The notes: generated from the letters alone by a model not told the origin. A DNA stretch of 64,000 nucleotides from Kalaharituber pfeilii (GCA_015179045.1 WHUZ01000041.1:434001-498000), one strand, 5' to 3'; positions 34,329 through 45,290 are shown, counted from the first letter of the stretch. Made by a program: numbers and translations.

Positions 34329-35698
34329 CTGGAGCGGATTTGGAAATGGCAGGGCCTTGAAGGCGGCCTTACTGGTTAGGTAGTATAGTGGTGTAGGCGA
34401 GTGTATTTTGTGTACTAAGAAAGGCTATGGACTTGAGCTTAACGTATGTTCCTGTAACAGAAGAGAGAGGATACTTGGGATCTTGAATGCCCGGGGGTGC
34501 TTACAAATGGCGGAATCGGTGAAGGAACTGTGTGCTGGTGAGTTCTTGTTCGTATTGCAGCAACTGCTCTCGTTCGCAGGACTGAGTTAAATAAGGAACC
34601 GCAATCGTAAGCGCCGCACGCCCAAGCCGCAAGAGGGAAAAAAAATACGGAACAGAATCCCGCGTTTGCGGCGGATAGCTATGGGTGCATACACTACGTA
34701 GCGAAGCTTTTCTGTGAACGCGAAAATCGTTTCCAGTGCATGCATGACGGGGAACCGTGCACTGCCCCGTTGACAGTACAGGGTACAGGTTTGCGGGCCT
34801 GACGCTATCGATCACCACAGTAGGGTCGTGGCCACGGTAGCTTGTAAGTGATTGACCATCCCATCGTCAGGTGGGACATGCAACTGAGCGTGCCTCGTGT
34901 GATCGATACAAAGTATCTTCTGCAATAAAACTTGAAGCTCCAAAAATCAGAAAAAAAGAAAAAATTATGGCAGATAAAGAATATCCAGAAAACCACAAGG
35001 CTACATAGCTGGAACCGGGAATCTAAATTTCCAATCCAGACCAGAGTGCAGTAACTTTGGATGGATATGTAAAATGGTGACCGGGGGGTTGGCTATGATT
35101 AGCGGGGTATTATCAAAACATAGCCTCGATCATGTCTACAAGTCTTTCTACGGTCCTCACATCCAATTATCCCCTATGTTCCGGCTCTGTGCCGCATGTC
35201 GCATCCCTCAATATGTGATCGCTGGATACACCGAACATTTTGCAAAATGCTATTCAATCAATTAGGTAGGTGCTCAGGCCACCAGCTGCCTGACGATCAA
35301 TGGTACGAACACCTGAGTCACTACACAGTTGGTGATGTACCTACACACAGACTAGCGCAATTCATTTGAATCGTCCTCACCCGATATGCGGTCGCTGAAG
35401 CTGAGACCCGCTAGCAACAGGCACAACAACGCTCGCTTTGTGGCGCATTGAGGCCATCGTACCCGCACGAACTCTGCAGGGAATACTTGAGAAGTCCAAT
35501 GCGGAGGCGCTTTGCATGAGCGCCCTGAAAATAATCTGTATGGTTGGGGACATCTGTACGCGGAGCGAATCTCGCATCAACTTCAACACCAAAACCACAG
35601 CTGAAATAAATAGATAAAATCACAGTAGTTCTGTGCCATACAATGATACATTAGCAAATGAAAAATCATTCTATGAAGCAATACCGGTATCTATTTAT
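34329..35698. other. Intergenic region upstream of the giant helicase gene
   Basis: No further gene recognised. The promoter of the minus-strand gene should lie just right of 34328, but no convincing core element stands out. Confidence 0.4.
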
Positions 35699-36420
35699 TT
35701 AATTCTTTGTACAAGTCATTTGAAAGTCAAATGTGGGAGGTTTTATATGGAAATGGGTCAGAATGTCCACTTTTAGTAACCACTGAATGGTATAGTAGAG
35801 TACACAAAATTCTGACCAAAAAGAGAAAGTAGCTAACCAACGAGAGAAAGTAGCTAACCAACGAGAGAATGCCCGCTCGCTACGCTCGCAATGGGGGCAA
35901 AGCGTGCGGCGGGAGCTGAGGCAGAGCTTACGACACTTGTGACCGGGATTAGGGGATTTGGTGCTGTCATGGAGTAGTAAATTGTATCTTCCCGACTGCG
36001 AGGATCTTTTCTGGTAAGTTTGAACATACTTTTTCAGCCGCTTGCACACATGCTCCCCACTCGCTTCGCTCGGGGGTCTATACAACTGCTAGGGGGGTGG
36101 CGCACCTAGGGAAGTGACGCACTTAGGGAAGTGACGCGCCTAGGGTGATGCACCCCAGGGGGTGCCATCAAGAGGAGAAAAACTGATAGAGGTGTACACT
36201 TAACACCGAAGGATAGCACTGTATTATCAAGACCCGCACCTTTAAAATTGGTCTCTATCCTTAGATGTCACATTCCTATCTGGATACTCCCATCGCTCTG
36301 CTGCAGTCATATTTTACAACAACTGTATCTGTCATCTTTATCTAATCAACTACTCTAACTAAAATCCCACCACTACGCTCACTATCTCTTCTGAACTTCC
36401 AACTTTCCAGTTGCCCACCC
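35699..36420. repeat. Repeat-rich intergenic stretch
   Basis: Contains a direct repeat near 35825-35870 (GAGAAAGTAGCTAACCAAC twice), palindromes such as GCTCGCTACGCTCGC and CTCGCTTCGCTCG, and a 17-bp tandem unit near 36100-36155 (GGGAAGTGACGC). A 128-codon minus-strand frame overlaps these repeats and is probably spurious. Confidence 0.5.
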
Positions 36421-36553
36421 ATCAACTACAACTTGTTGAATCACTTTCTGAATCGCCTGCTGAATGTCCCGCTGAACTGCTTATTGAATTGGCTGCTGAA
36501 TCTCTTGAATCCCCTGCTGAATCCCCGCTAAAGTGCCTGCTGAATCCCCTACC
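36421..36553. repeat. 12-bp minisatellite, left part
   Basis: Degenerate tandem 12-mers of the type CTGCTGAATCCC. Read on the minus strand they give Ser-Ala-Gly-Asp repeats. The array resumes after the solo LTR, near 36796-36920. Confidence 0.7.
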
Positions 36554-36790
36554 TGTTACGGGTTCACCGCGACCGTAGTGTGGGCGGCCGGTGGAGCGCG
36601 CGAAAAGCGAAAAATGCAAGCGCATACGAAATGCGCATATGCGACGTAGGCGACATGCGACAGCCGAAAGGCGCTGCAGTCGCATAAATGAGTACTATAT
36701 GAGCTACGCAGAGGACTAGCGAGTATCGCTCGTCAAGTGTCTTTTTGACCTGGCGGACGGTAACTTTCTGCGTTTACCACCTCCGTAACA
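36554..36790. mobile_element. Solo LTR (237 bp)
   Basis: Begins TGTTACGG and ends CCGTAACA, with exact 5-bp duplication CTACC (36549-36553, 36791-36795), as expected of an LTR retrotransposon. Similar along its length, in inverted orientation, to 46860-47084. A TATATGAG segment near 36698 could be its TATA box. It interrupts the 12-bp minisatellite. Confidence 0.8.
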
Positions 36791-36795
36791 CTACC

Positions 36796-36951
36796 GAGTC
36801 ACTTGCTGAATCGCTTGTAGAACTACACGCTGAACTTGTTTGTTGAACTTCCTAACTCATCTGCTAAACTGCTAGTTAGCTCACATAATGAATTGCTTGC
36901 TGAACCCTTCGCTGAATTGTATAGTGCACTCTCACTTACCTACTAAGCCAT
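36796..36951. repeat. 12-bp minisatellite, right part
   Basis: More degenerate continuation of the array (GCTGAATCGC, GCTGAACTTG and similar). Confidence 0.55.
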
Positions 36952-37557
36952 TGTTACGGGGTACGTAAGGTAGGCCGTCTACTAATTAACTAAGTAAAGA
37001 GTCGCTATAGAAACGAGGTAGTTAAGAAGTAAATAAGCGTTATATTTGTTAGGGTCGAGTTCCGGGTTCTTGCCCCTCTAACTCCAGTGGGTCCGGCTTC
37101 TCATTTATACAGAAATAATTCTTTCAGGACAGTATAGTTAATCCAGTTCAAACGGTACCTGGGGATCAAGCCAGGCCCTGAAAATGCTAAGTGGAGATAG
37201 CCTTAACAGTTGACCAACCCATACATGAAAACAATGCGACATTGATAAGGAATCCGAAACGCCTTGATGCAGATCTCATGCTAATAATAATCATGACTCC
37301 GGCGCCTATGCAAAAGACAATGAATAAAATAGAAGAGGTTATTGCGCAATACCCTTTGCGAAACAGGACTGCCGATCATAGTCAGTAACCAAGATTGCTA
37401 ATCTTAGCAGTTACTTACACCGTGCCGGGCAACCCATTACCACCAGCCTACTTGTTGGTGTTAGCTAGACATCCTAGTAGTAGTACTGAGGTGGTAATAC
37501 CTCTTGACGACACTTCAGCGAGACGTTTATATGGCATGACAGGTTACCCCTGTAACA
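36952..37557. mobile_element. Solo LTR (606 bp), distinct family
   Basis: Starts TGTTACGGGG and ends CCCCTGTAACA, with an exact 5-bp duplication GCCAT at 36947-36951 and 37558-37562. The interior is not similar to the 237-bp LTR. The short frames inside (37191-37388, 37395-37577) are therefore not genes. No internal retrotransposon sequence accompanies it. Confidence 0.75.
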
Positions 37558-38180
37558 GCCATCCACCATATGCATAGCATTCCTCAAGTAGCAAGTTTAG
37601 TAGAGTACAACTTGAGAACCTATAATTTTTTCAGTATTAATAAAGCCAGCGAAATAGCAGTTCCCCTTACCTTGCATCGTCAAGTTGCGGAGTTGAGAAG
37701 GGGCGAGGGGGTAAGTTTGAGAGAGCTTTATCTTCAGTTCAGGAAAATATCATAGTAGTCAAGCTATCTTTATTTTGATTAGTATGTGAGCAAGACTTAC
37801 TCAAGTTGACAGAGATTTTGCACAGTTTTATTAAATGTACTAATCAGTAGCCACTTTTCGAGGTCATAGCTACAAAGTATAGAGATCTATTGGACGATAA
37901 GGACGATAAGAGAGGAGGCCCAAGTTGAAATACAATCAGCTCAAGCTCAGTACTATATAGAAGAAATAGAATAGAATTTATACATCCCCATGGATAGGTA
38001 CCCCATTTACCACTTCGTTTTCATCCGGTATTTGTCTACAACCTTCATATGTAAGTGAAACTCCTTGGCACCATAAGTTAATCCTTCACTATATGCATCA
38101 ATAGTATACAAAAAATGATAATAACAATGAGTAATTCCCGATTCAAGTACTTAAATTCTATTAAATCTTTAATTCAACAG
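37558..38180. other. Intergenic, nothing recognised
   Basis: AT-rich with short frames only. Confidence 0.35.
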
Positions 38181-38318
38181 TGTGAGTGAACGCGCTGGGG
38201 CGACCGATTTGAGCGACCGATATGTGCGACCGATGCAACAAATATATGAGCGTTGCAGTGGAGATTCAACTGGTATACTGTACCAAGGGGGAGCAGCGAA
38301 CACCAGCAGTGGGAGTGG

Positions 38319-38390
38319 TTTTTTTTTTTTTTTTTTATTTCGCGTGACCCCGCTTGCAGCTGTTCGCCATGGCAGGGCATGAGGAAGGAA
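38319..38390 (-). mobile_element. Micro-insertion of family B LINE 3' end
   Basis: 72 bp: T-run plus GCTTGCAGCTGTTCGCCATG, exact 12-bp TSD CAGTGGGAGTGG (38307-38318, 38391-38402). Confidence 0.85.
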
Positions 38391-39056
38391 CAGTGGGAGT
38401 GGTAGGCTGTGGGGTGGAACCAAATGTCCACGCCCAACCATAGAAAAGGTTTCCAGGAGGGACTCGTTACCAGCATTTTAGTGATGCAGGTAGGAGCGAT
38501 GTTGACAGACCGTGTGACAGGTCTGTGTTCGGGTGTAGTGAGATGCAATGAACTGTACAATTCCAATTAAATCCTTTCTACCAAGTAGAAAGGTGCATGT
38601 GCGAATTGCTGGCTGTATGTCATGGAGGATAGTAGACTACTGCTGCTCATACAGCGAAGCAAATACAATGGTTTCGGAATTAGCGTGCCCGAAGTGGTAA
38701 CGAGCTGCCCCCCTGTAACGATCCACTCTCTTGGCACTCCTCGTCATGCATTCCTTGCCCTATTACCTATTACCGGATATACTGCGACTACGGAAATTGC
38801 ATAGTATTATATCAATTTGATACCGCTGAATCTGAATATACTATCATAATAAGGAAAAAGCCAAAATTCCAATAACTATAACCAAATTCATCATTATTTA
38901 TATGAATTAACCCCTCCCTGCATATAATATAGCTCAATATTCTCAGAATCAGGAAAATAATTTAGAAAATGAGTAATAATCATTCGCCTAGCACTAGTCT
39001 TTTCAGTTAAAGTTAATAAATGTATATAGGAATTATATAGGATACACGCACCTTCA

Positions 39057-41287
39057 AATATATAGAAGAAATTCACATTCTCGAGCTAATCTCTGCACCT
39101 CAATATCATCATCAGTGTCCTCAGAGTCCTCAGGTGATCCAGGAATACTAGGACTTGAAGTAGTGGTAGATGAAGCACTAGAGAAAGTAGCAGTAACTTC
39201 GTCTGAGGCATCAGGTATGATAGAAGAGGTCTGTGGCTCGAGATTTACTACTGGAACCTCCTTCACCCCCCCCCTAGCAGGTGTTCGGACCCTCCCACCT
39301 CCTGAAGCAAAGGCCTTCCTCGGCCCCGGCCTCGCCCGCGAGCTCCTCCACGACCTCTCTTTGCGGCCCGCTCAGCTGCAGCTATTTCTCTCTGTTCTTG
39401 TTTCTCCTTTGCCTTTCTTTCTCGCTCCTCCGCTGCTAGCTGCTTTTTCACTTCAGCAGCTTCTTTCTTATCCTCAGCTATTTTTCGTCGCTCCTCTGCC
39501 TTCTGAATTTTCTCTTCCTCTTTTCTTATCTTCTCTACTGCTTTCTGTTCCTTTTCCAGCCTCTTCCGCTCTTTCTTTTCCTCTGCTTCCAGTGCTGCTT
39601 TGACTTCGGCTTGTCGAGAGGATTCAATATACACTCGATTAAGAGTCCGAGGGCCTTTAATATGCTTCGAACTACCAGCCGGAGCTTTTTTGACCATTTT
39701 ACCATTCCGTAGAGCTTTGAAGGTTGTAGCATTAGGCTCAATCACCGTATATTTTCCTCCAGAAACAATACATGATTCATCACAGTCTTGCGTGTATATG
39801 GAGTCAAAATTGCCTTGTCCAGAGCAGTTCGCAGTACTATTTGCTTTGATGGAGTATCTAATATAGAGAGATCTGAATTGACCGTCACTGTCGCTTGAAC
39901 TTGAGGAGGAATAACTTTGTCGGGATCAATAGGCCAGCATCCAGACCCCCGCCATGCACCCAAAATAGTATTGGTAGTAAAAGTAGATTGTCTGGCACCA
40001 CAAAGAATTTCCCAGAAGTCAGGTTTGCGCAAAATATCACGAGGCTTTTGATATATCCAATCTTGTAAGCCATTGCGGTAGTGTCTTTGGAGAGGAGAGA
40101 AACATCTAACATCAAGAGGTTGCATTAAATGAGTTGAATGTGGAGGAAGACAAAGCATTTGAATCCGGTGATTGAGTGCATATTCAACGACTTGGTAAGC
40201 GACATGGGAAGAGTGACCATCAACAATTAAAAGCCGCTAAGGATATTCGGATATATTAGAGGGAGGTAAGGTCAGTGAATCGCTCGAAATAATTATACTG
40301 CGTTTGTCATGTATAGTGCTTGTAGGAAGGCCGGATGCTATGGGGATGCCGGCGGTGGAGGCAGTGGAGGTAGTGGAGGTAGTGGTAGGGTTCACGGGGC
40401 GAGTATATGGCTCAAAGTGATATTTTATAAACTCAACACCTAGTTCATCATCCATGTATCCACTAGGCGAGCGTCCAAAAGTTGCAGGAAGTTTATGGAC
40501 ACCCTCAGCACCGTAGTAGCCTTCTCTATGGGTTTTCGCCTGCCAGACAAGGTATGGAGGATCGTTATGTAACTAAACATCGCCATAGCCCTTAGGGCGG
40601 CATGCGATTAATGAAATTAAAAAAAAAAAAAAAAAGGTATGGAGGAATGATGTGACCAGCAGCATTTACTGTCTCTATGACAGTAACAAATTCTCGATTG
40701 CCATCAGTAACTGCAATTTTTCGCCTTGGACCTGCTCGAACAATACATTTCTGCCTGCCAGTTGCAATGCCCATAATAATACCCTTTTCATCATAGTTCC
40801 AGAGGTTGTCAGGGGTGATCTTAAGTTGGCGCATTGTAGTCTGAAGTGACCCATAAAATGCCGAATGCGCTGGAATATTTGTCCCTTGCGAATGCCGAAT
40901 GCGCTCAAGATATTGTACATATTTGCTGTTAACTATGGGATGTCGAAGTAAAAACCTCTCATGCCACCGATCTCCTGGAACTGCATTGCTAAACCTTCGC
41001 TGCAGAATTAAAACAGCCATAGATCTCAGCATTCGCAAATGAACTGGAAAGCCCATATCACTCATTGTAAGTGCCCAGGCCTCTAATGCATTCTCTTCAC
41101 CTCTAGTAAGCAATTGCTGCCTTTCGCGAGCCTCCTTCCTTCCTTTCTGTACCCCATCGAGTCGTCTACGTAATGTAATAGCTTTTACATCAAAGTAGGA
41201 AGCAATTTTTGGTATTGACTCTTCCCGGTGTTTGTATGCATAAGCGATTGCTCGGTTAATGTTTTCAGACTTACTTTCCTGTCGCAT
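39057..41287 (-). pseudogene. Fot1/pogo transposase (HTH plus DDE_1), broken
   Basis: Start ATG at 41287 (MRQESKSENINRAIAYAYKH) is inside the element; an earlier in-frame ATG lies outside the TIR. Domains in order: an N-terminal helix-turn-helix (IPKIASYFDVKAITLRRRL), a CENP-B-type second DNA-binding domain (about residues 60-130), then the DDE core. Catalytic blocks are LWNYDEKGIIMG, LIVDGHSSHV and HSTHLMQPLDV. The C-terminal part is a Lys/Glu-rich coiled coil with an RGRGRGRG patch. Breaks: family A insertion at 40562-40635, TAG at 40237-40239 just before the second Asp block, a frameshift near 39745-39760, and another in a C-run near 39265. Few lesions, so inactivation is probably not ancient. 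Confidence 0.85.
40562..40635 (+). mobile_element. Micro-insertion of family A LINE 3' end inside the pogo transposase
   Basis: 74 bp with tail TAACTAAACATCGCCATAGC and A-run; exact 11-bp TSD GGTATGGAGGA (40551-40561, 40636-40646). Confidence 0.9.
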
Positions 41288-41624
41288 AGCTATTAACTGC
41301 GGGTAAAACGAGTTCAAAATATGTAGAATTCGCTGAGATATGCAGGATAATCGCGATTGAAAGATGAGGAGCAGGTTGCCGAAGCGGGGGTGAAAATGTA
41401 GGATCGTTACAGGGGGGCAGATCGTTACCACATCGGGCACGTTAGTACAATATGCAGTCTTTGACATGGGCACCTTCATCTCTAGATCTCAATCCTATTG
41501 AGGGTATCTGAGGAATAATGATGAAGAGACTGAACAAGTGATATCCTAGACCTCATAGAGAACAACTTGTTCCTAGAACACTGGAAGAGTGGGACGTTAT
41601 CAATGGTGAAGAGGTATTAGAGTC

Positions 41625-42066
41625 TTTTTTTTTTTTTATTTCATTACTCGCGTGCCGCCTGGTAGGGTATGGCGAGGTTTATTTAGATACATAATGATTA
41701 GAATAAGGTAAGAAAAGGAAATAAAAAGTGGAGGAAAGTCCCGTCTTTAATCTCGCCCTGCCCATTCCAACAGTTCCGCCAGTTTGTCTCCGTCCCCGTC
41801 TGATCTGGGGGGTGTCTTTAGGTCTGTCTCCCTCCCGGCCTTTCCGCTTCCATACTTCGCATTCGTTGAGTATGTGGGCGGTATTTTCCAGGTTTTTGCC
41901 GCACTATCTGCACTCCGGGCTGTCGACTTTTCCGATCTGGTGTCTCCAATGTCGCAGTCCTTTGTTGCCTAGGATGCCGGCGAGGGTGGCGACCGCGGTC
42001 CTGGTCCCTAGTCGTTGTAGTGGGCGATAATCTAGGTGTAGTCTGTTTCGTTCGCTCGCTCTTCGT
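41625..42066 (-). mobile_element. Family A LINE 3' fragment (knuckle region plus tail)
   Basis: T-run and family A tail at the left; minus-strand knuckle-like region near 41900 (reverse of CACTCCGGGCTGTCGAC, encoding the DSPECR block). 13 of 14 flanking bases match (GAGGTATTAGAGTC at 41611, GAGGTGTTAGAGTC at 42067). Sits in the Tc1/mariner transposase relic. Confidence 0.85.
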
Positions 42067-42345
42067 GAGGTGTTAGAGTCGATAGGTTCTACGCCTCAAC
42101 GAGTGCAAGCTGTAATCATAGCAAATGGTGGACATACACAATACTAATGCAATGTTGATATTATTCTCATGTTCAGTGAGCCAAATGCATTCAAGTTGTT
42201 CATATTGCATCTTACACACCTGAATACAGACCTCTCGCAAGGTCTGCCAACACCGCCCCCACCTGCATCACGAAATGCTGGTAACGAGTACTTCTAAGAA
42301 CATCCTACACGCGCCGCAAAAACTCTTGCAACTATGGAACAAGTT

Positions 42346-42406
42346 TTTTTTTTTTTTTTTTTTTTTTATCACATGACCCCGCTCGCAGCTGTTCGCCAAG
42401 GCAGGG
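42346..42406 (-). mobile_element. Micro-insertion of family B LINE 3' end
   Basis: 61 bp: T-run plus GACCCCGCTCGCAGCTGTTC, exact 14-bp TSD CTATGGAACAAGTT (42332-42345, 42407-42420). Confidence 0.9.
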
Positions 42407-42459
42407 CTATGGAACAAGTTGAGTGCCGCCTTAGTGTAAGGTAATCAATCACGACTGCC

Positions 42460-42890
42460 AAATTACATGTAATTAGGGGAAGCTTGAAGAATTCCCCACA
42501 TCAATAAAAAAAAATATTTCCGCCGGGCGCAAGCACCCCGCCCTGGGCGCGCCGATTCGCCCATAGCACCCGGCGGATTGAAAATCTTGTATGGTGTGCT
42601 CAACGTATAATCAAACTACCTATCGTGCCCTATTGCGTCTGGTGGAACCAAAATCATTTTCCCCGCCCAGGGTATAATTGATGATACTTCTCAAAACCCG
42701 GGCATGCCTACTCTCATATTCGGCATAGGAACGTATACACAGGTAATGCCGATCACGCTGTAGATGCCATGTCATGCAGTGAACAACTGATTATTTATTT
42801 CTAGCTATTTTGATATATACTAGTGCCATTTCATTATTCTACCATGCCATGCCATCATCTATCACCTTACCGATCTAGCTCTTTCATGTA
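42460..42890. other. Intergenic, nothing recognised
   Basis: GC-rich patch near 42520-42580 (CGCCGGGCGC) but no motif or element ends. Confidence 0.35.
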
Positions 42891-43255
42891 AATATAGCCC
42901 ACATTGCCACAGCTCGCTATGATGCATCTCAAGCCAACGAGAAGAGCTACGATTCAGCTCATAGTGCCATATCTCGCACCGTCGTAGCAGACCTGTCCTA
43001 CCTAGTGATCTCATGTTGCTGTCTCTGGCACCGTCGAAAAGATGGTGCCATACCTGTTAAAAGAGCTTGTTCTGTAGCATATCGCACCGTCGAGAGGGAC
43101 CTACCATACTTGTTAAAAGAGCTCATTCTGCTGCATCTCGCACGCCGTCGAGAGGGGCTGCCATACCTGTCAAATTCAGCTCATGTTGCCACATCTTATG
43201 CCATCGCGGCATACCTGTCATACCTGTTAAGTTAATCTCATGTTGCCAAATCTCG

Positions 43256-43874
43256 TTTTTTTTTTTCTTTTTTTTTTTTTTTTTATATCATTAATCGCTT
43301 GCCGCCCTATGGGCTATGACGATGTGTTATGTGTATATGTATGTATCTAGGAAATAAATGATAACAGGAAAGAAAAAAAACCAGTCATAAATCATTAACC
43401 TCTTCATTCTCCGAGCAGCTCCATCAGCCTCTTCAGCGGGTCTTCCCCCCCCACCTCCTCCCCTCTGACCCGCGGTGGTCTCCTGACGTGCTCATCCCCC
43501 CCTGGCCATCTCCGTCTCCACACTCCGCACCGTTCTAATAGGTGCCTCGTCGTCTCCTCCTCCTCCCCGCACCACCTGCATTCTGGGCCGTCCCCTTCCC
43601 CTATATGCCATCTCTACGCCCGCAGCCCCTTGCCCCCCAAAAGGCCTGCCAATCGTCCTGTAATGTGTCCGAGCCTTTCTAACGGTCTATATGGCAGCTC
43701 CAGTCGGTTCCTCTCCCCCGCTCTCTCTCTCCTCCCTCTTTGTCTCATTCCGGCTTCCGTTACCATCTCCGGTTTGCGCTGCAGCGCGGTGCCCCTCTTG
43801 CTGCCTCGTCCGCCGCCTCGTTACCGTGGATGCCCCTGTGAGCCTTCACCCACAGCACCGCCATGTCCCGATCG
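43256..43874 (-). mobile_element. Family A LINE C-terminal copy in the satellite
   Basis: T-run and tail at the left, exact TSD TGCCAAATCTCG (43244-43255, 43875-43886). The minus strand carries the end of RNase H (HDRDMAVLWVKAHRGIHGN, EAADEAARGAP near 43770-43870) followed toward the tail by the knuckle region, with frame breaks. Confidence 0.85.
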
Positions 43875-43934
43875 TGCCAAATCTCGTGCCGTCGAGAGGG
43901 GCCTGCCATACCTGTTAAGTTGAGCTCACGTTGT

Positions 43935-44514
43935 GCCAAAGTAGGCACTCAGTTACAATACCAGGACGAAACCGTCACGGAGGCAGGATGGAGACAACAA
44001 GCCAAAGCTAACAGGGCCACTGAGAGAAACAGACTCGACATTACATACAAACCGCTACAACGGCTAGGGCACAGGGTACGCATACTCGCCGGCATCCTCG
44101 GGGGTAAGGGCCTAAGGGACTGGAAGCTCAAAATCGGAATTTTTTTTTTTTTTTTTTTTTTATATCATTTATCGCATGCCGCCCAGTGCCGACAGCCCGG
44201 AGTGCCGATGGTGTGGCGAGGACAACGAAACCACCCAACATGTCTTGACCCAGTGCCAGGCATGGAAATAACGATGCCCAAGGGGGATGGAGGACCTCTG
44301 CCGTCGGAGAAGCGACGGCCAGAGCGGACCAGACGAAGGCGGAGACAAATTGATAGAACTGCTTGATTGGGCGGGACAGTGAACGGGATGCGGAGGACAA
44401 AGTTATTTCCTTTCTTTCTTTACGTAACTAAACATTTCTATGTGTAACTAAACATCGCCATAGCCCTTAGGGCGGCACGCGATTAATGATATGAAAAAAA
44501 AAAAAAAAAAAAGA
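43935..44514 (+). mobile_element. Family A LINE C-terminal copy, itself hit by a family A micro-insertion
   Basis: Starts inside the RNase H to knuckle linker (KVGTQLQYQDETVTEAGWRQ), continues to LGGKGLRDWKLKIG, is interrupted at about 44138-44189, resumes ADSPECRWCGEDNETTQHVL, and ends with the family A tail and A-run. Flanks GAGCTCACGTTGT (43922) and GAGCTCATGTTGT (44515) differ at one base; because the flank is itself a satellite this TSD is less certain. Confidence 0.75.
44138..44189 (-). mobile_element. Family A micro-insertion inside a family A LINE
   Basis: A T-run and the truncated tail motif TATCATTTATCGCATGCCGC split the codons between KLKIG and DSPECRW. The TSD is not clear. Confidence 0.65.
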
Positions 44515-44699
44515 GAGCTCATGTTGTCATATCTCGAGCCGTCGAAAGGGGCCTGCCATACTTGCTAAACGACCTGGTTCTGCAGCATATCGCGCTGTTG
44601 AGATGGAGCTGCCATACCTGCAAATGGAGCTCATTCTGTAGCATATTGCGCCGTTGAGAGGGTCCTACTATACCTGTTAACAGAGCTCATTCTGCTGCC

Positions 44700-45290
44700 T
44701 GAACTCTGAAAAGAAGGAACCAGTAAACACTTTTCATCTGATACTCTCCCTTGCCTTCTGCATTACCTCAGAGGTAAAAGGAGAATCCAATCTTGCATTG
44801 TTTAACGAAGCAGTCTGAGAAACGACGAAGAAAGGAATACCAACCTGTCTGCCAGCAACATCTTCAAGAACAAACCTTTCATACTCTCTAGCAGCTTTCT
44901 TGATAGCAGAGCAGTTAGGACAGTTGCAGAGACCAGGAAACAGGAGGTTTTTTTTTTTTTTTTTTTATTTTTTTTATTTCACGTGACCCCGCGTGCAGCT
45001 GTTCGCCATGGCAGGACAAACAGGAGGTTAAAACAGGCCTCATCTCTCAAGAGAGTCTTATTAGTTGCATTATTATCTCCTATTTTTCTGTCCTTACTAT
45101 TATTACTACCAGCTGGTACAGAGGTATTAGAAGATTGCTTAGAATAGTTAGAGCAAGAGTAGAAAGAAATACTAGCAGACCAAGTAATATCTTCAGGAAC
45201 CTCTCTCTTCTTAGACACCCAATCCTTTATAGAAGAATTTAAAGCAGGAGACTTTTATTCTAAAATAATTATACAATTAGTAAAAGAATA
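44700..45290 (-). pseudogene. Unknown protein-coding relic, split by a family B insertion
   Basis: With the insertion at 44950-45017 set aside, the minus strand reads a continuous protein-like sequence: IKDWVSKKREVPEDITWSA, an Asn/Ser-rich part (SSNTSVPAGSNNSKDRKIGD), NATNKTLLRDEACFNLL, then GLCNCPNCSAIKKAARELYE, RFVLEDVAGRQVGIPFFVVS and SEVMQKARE. The CxCxxC cluster could bind metal. No family is recognised, and neither start nor end is defined. Confidence 0.4.
44950..45017 (-). mobile_element. Micro-insertion of family B LINE 3' end
   Basis: 68 bp, tail GTGCAGCTGTTCGCCATGGC, exact 12-bp TSD AAACAGGAGGTT (44938-44949, 45018-45029). Confidence 0.9.

Larger units (their letters stand above)
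38683..41442 (-). mobile_element. Fot1/pogo-type DNA transposon, full length (2.76 kb)
   Basis: 42-bp terminal inverted repeats (38683-38724, 41401-41442; CGTGCCCGA...GTAACGATCC) differ at only about three positions. TA flanks both ends (38681-38682, 41443-41444), the target duplication of the Tc1/mariner/pogo superfamily. The element carries one transposase on the minus strand, now broken. Apart from the family A insertion at 40562-40635 it looks complete. Confidence 0.9.
38181..42450. mobile_element. Tc1/mariner-like relic, heavily nested
   Basis: Long imperfect inverted repeats face each other at about 38455-38570 and 42200-42300 (CTCGTTACCAGCATTT, GTGATGCAGGT and AGGTCTGT blocks). Plus-strand transposase remnants: KVHVRIAGCMSW near 38588, and WAPSSLDLNPIEGI at about 41465-41505, matching the SPDLNPIE block of Tc1-type DDE transposases. 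Near 42080-42140 follows a SMPQRVQAVIIANGGHTQY-like end. The central transposase part is lost or replaced by insertions: family B at 38319, Fot1/pogo at 38683-41442, family A at 41625, family B at 42346. Outer ends are approximate. Confidence 0.6.
42890..44700. repeat. 56-bp satellite array split by LINEs
   Basis: Diverged tandem units of about 56 bp containing GAGCTCATTCTG, GCATATCGCACCGTCGAGAG and GCCATACCTGTTAA. They occupy 42890-43255, 43875-43934 and 44515-44700. Two family A LINEs have landed in the array. Confidence 0.8.

Noticed and set aside
35699..36085. 128-codon minus-strand frame
   Set aside because: It overlaps direct repeats and palindromes and contains a duplicated SRWLATF from a DNA repeat; no sign of a gene.
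36554..36790. Calling the 237-bp element a MITE
   Set aside because: TG...CA termini and a 5-bp duplication fit an LTR better; a second copy has the same ends. MITE remains the alternative.
37191..37577. Two plus-strand hypothetical ORFs
   Set aside because: They lie in or overlap a solo LTR bounded by an exact 5-bp duplication.
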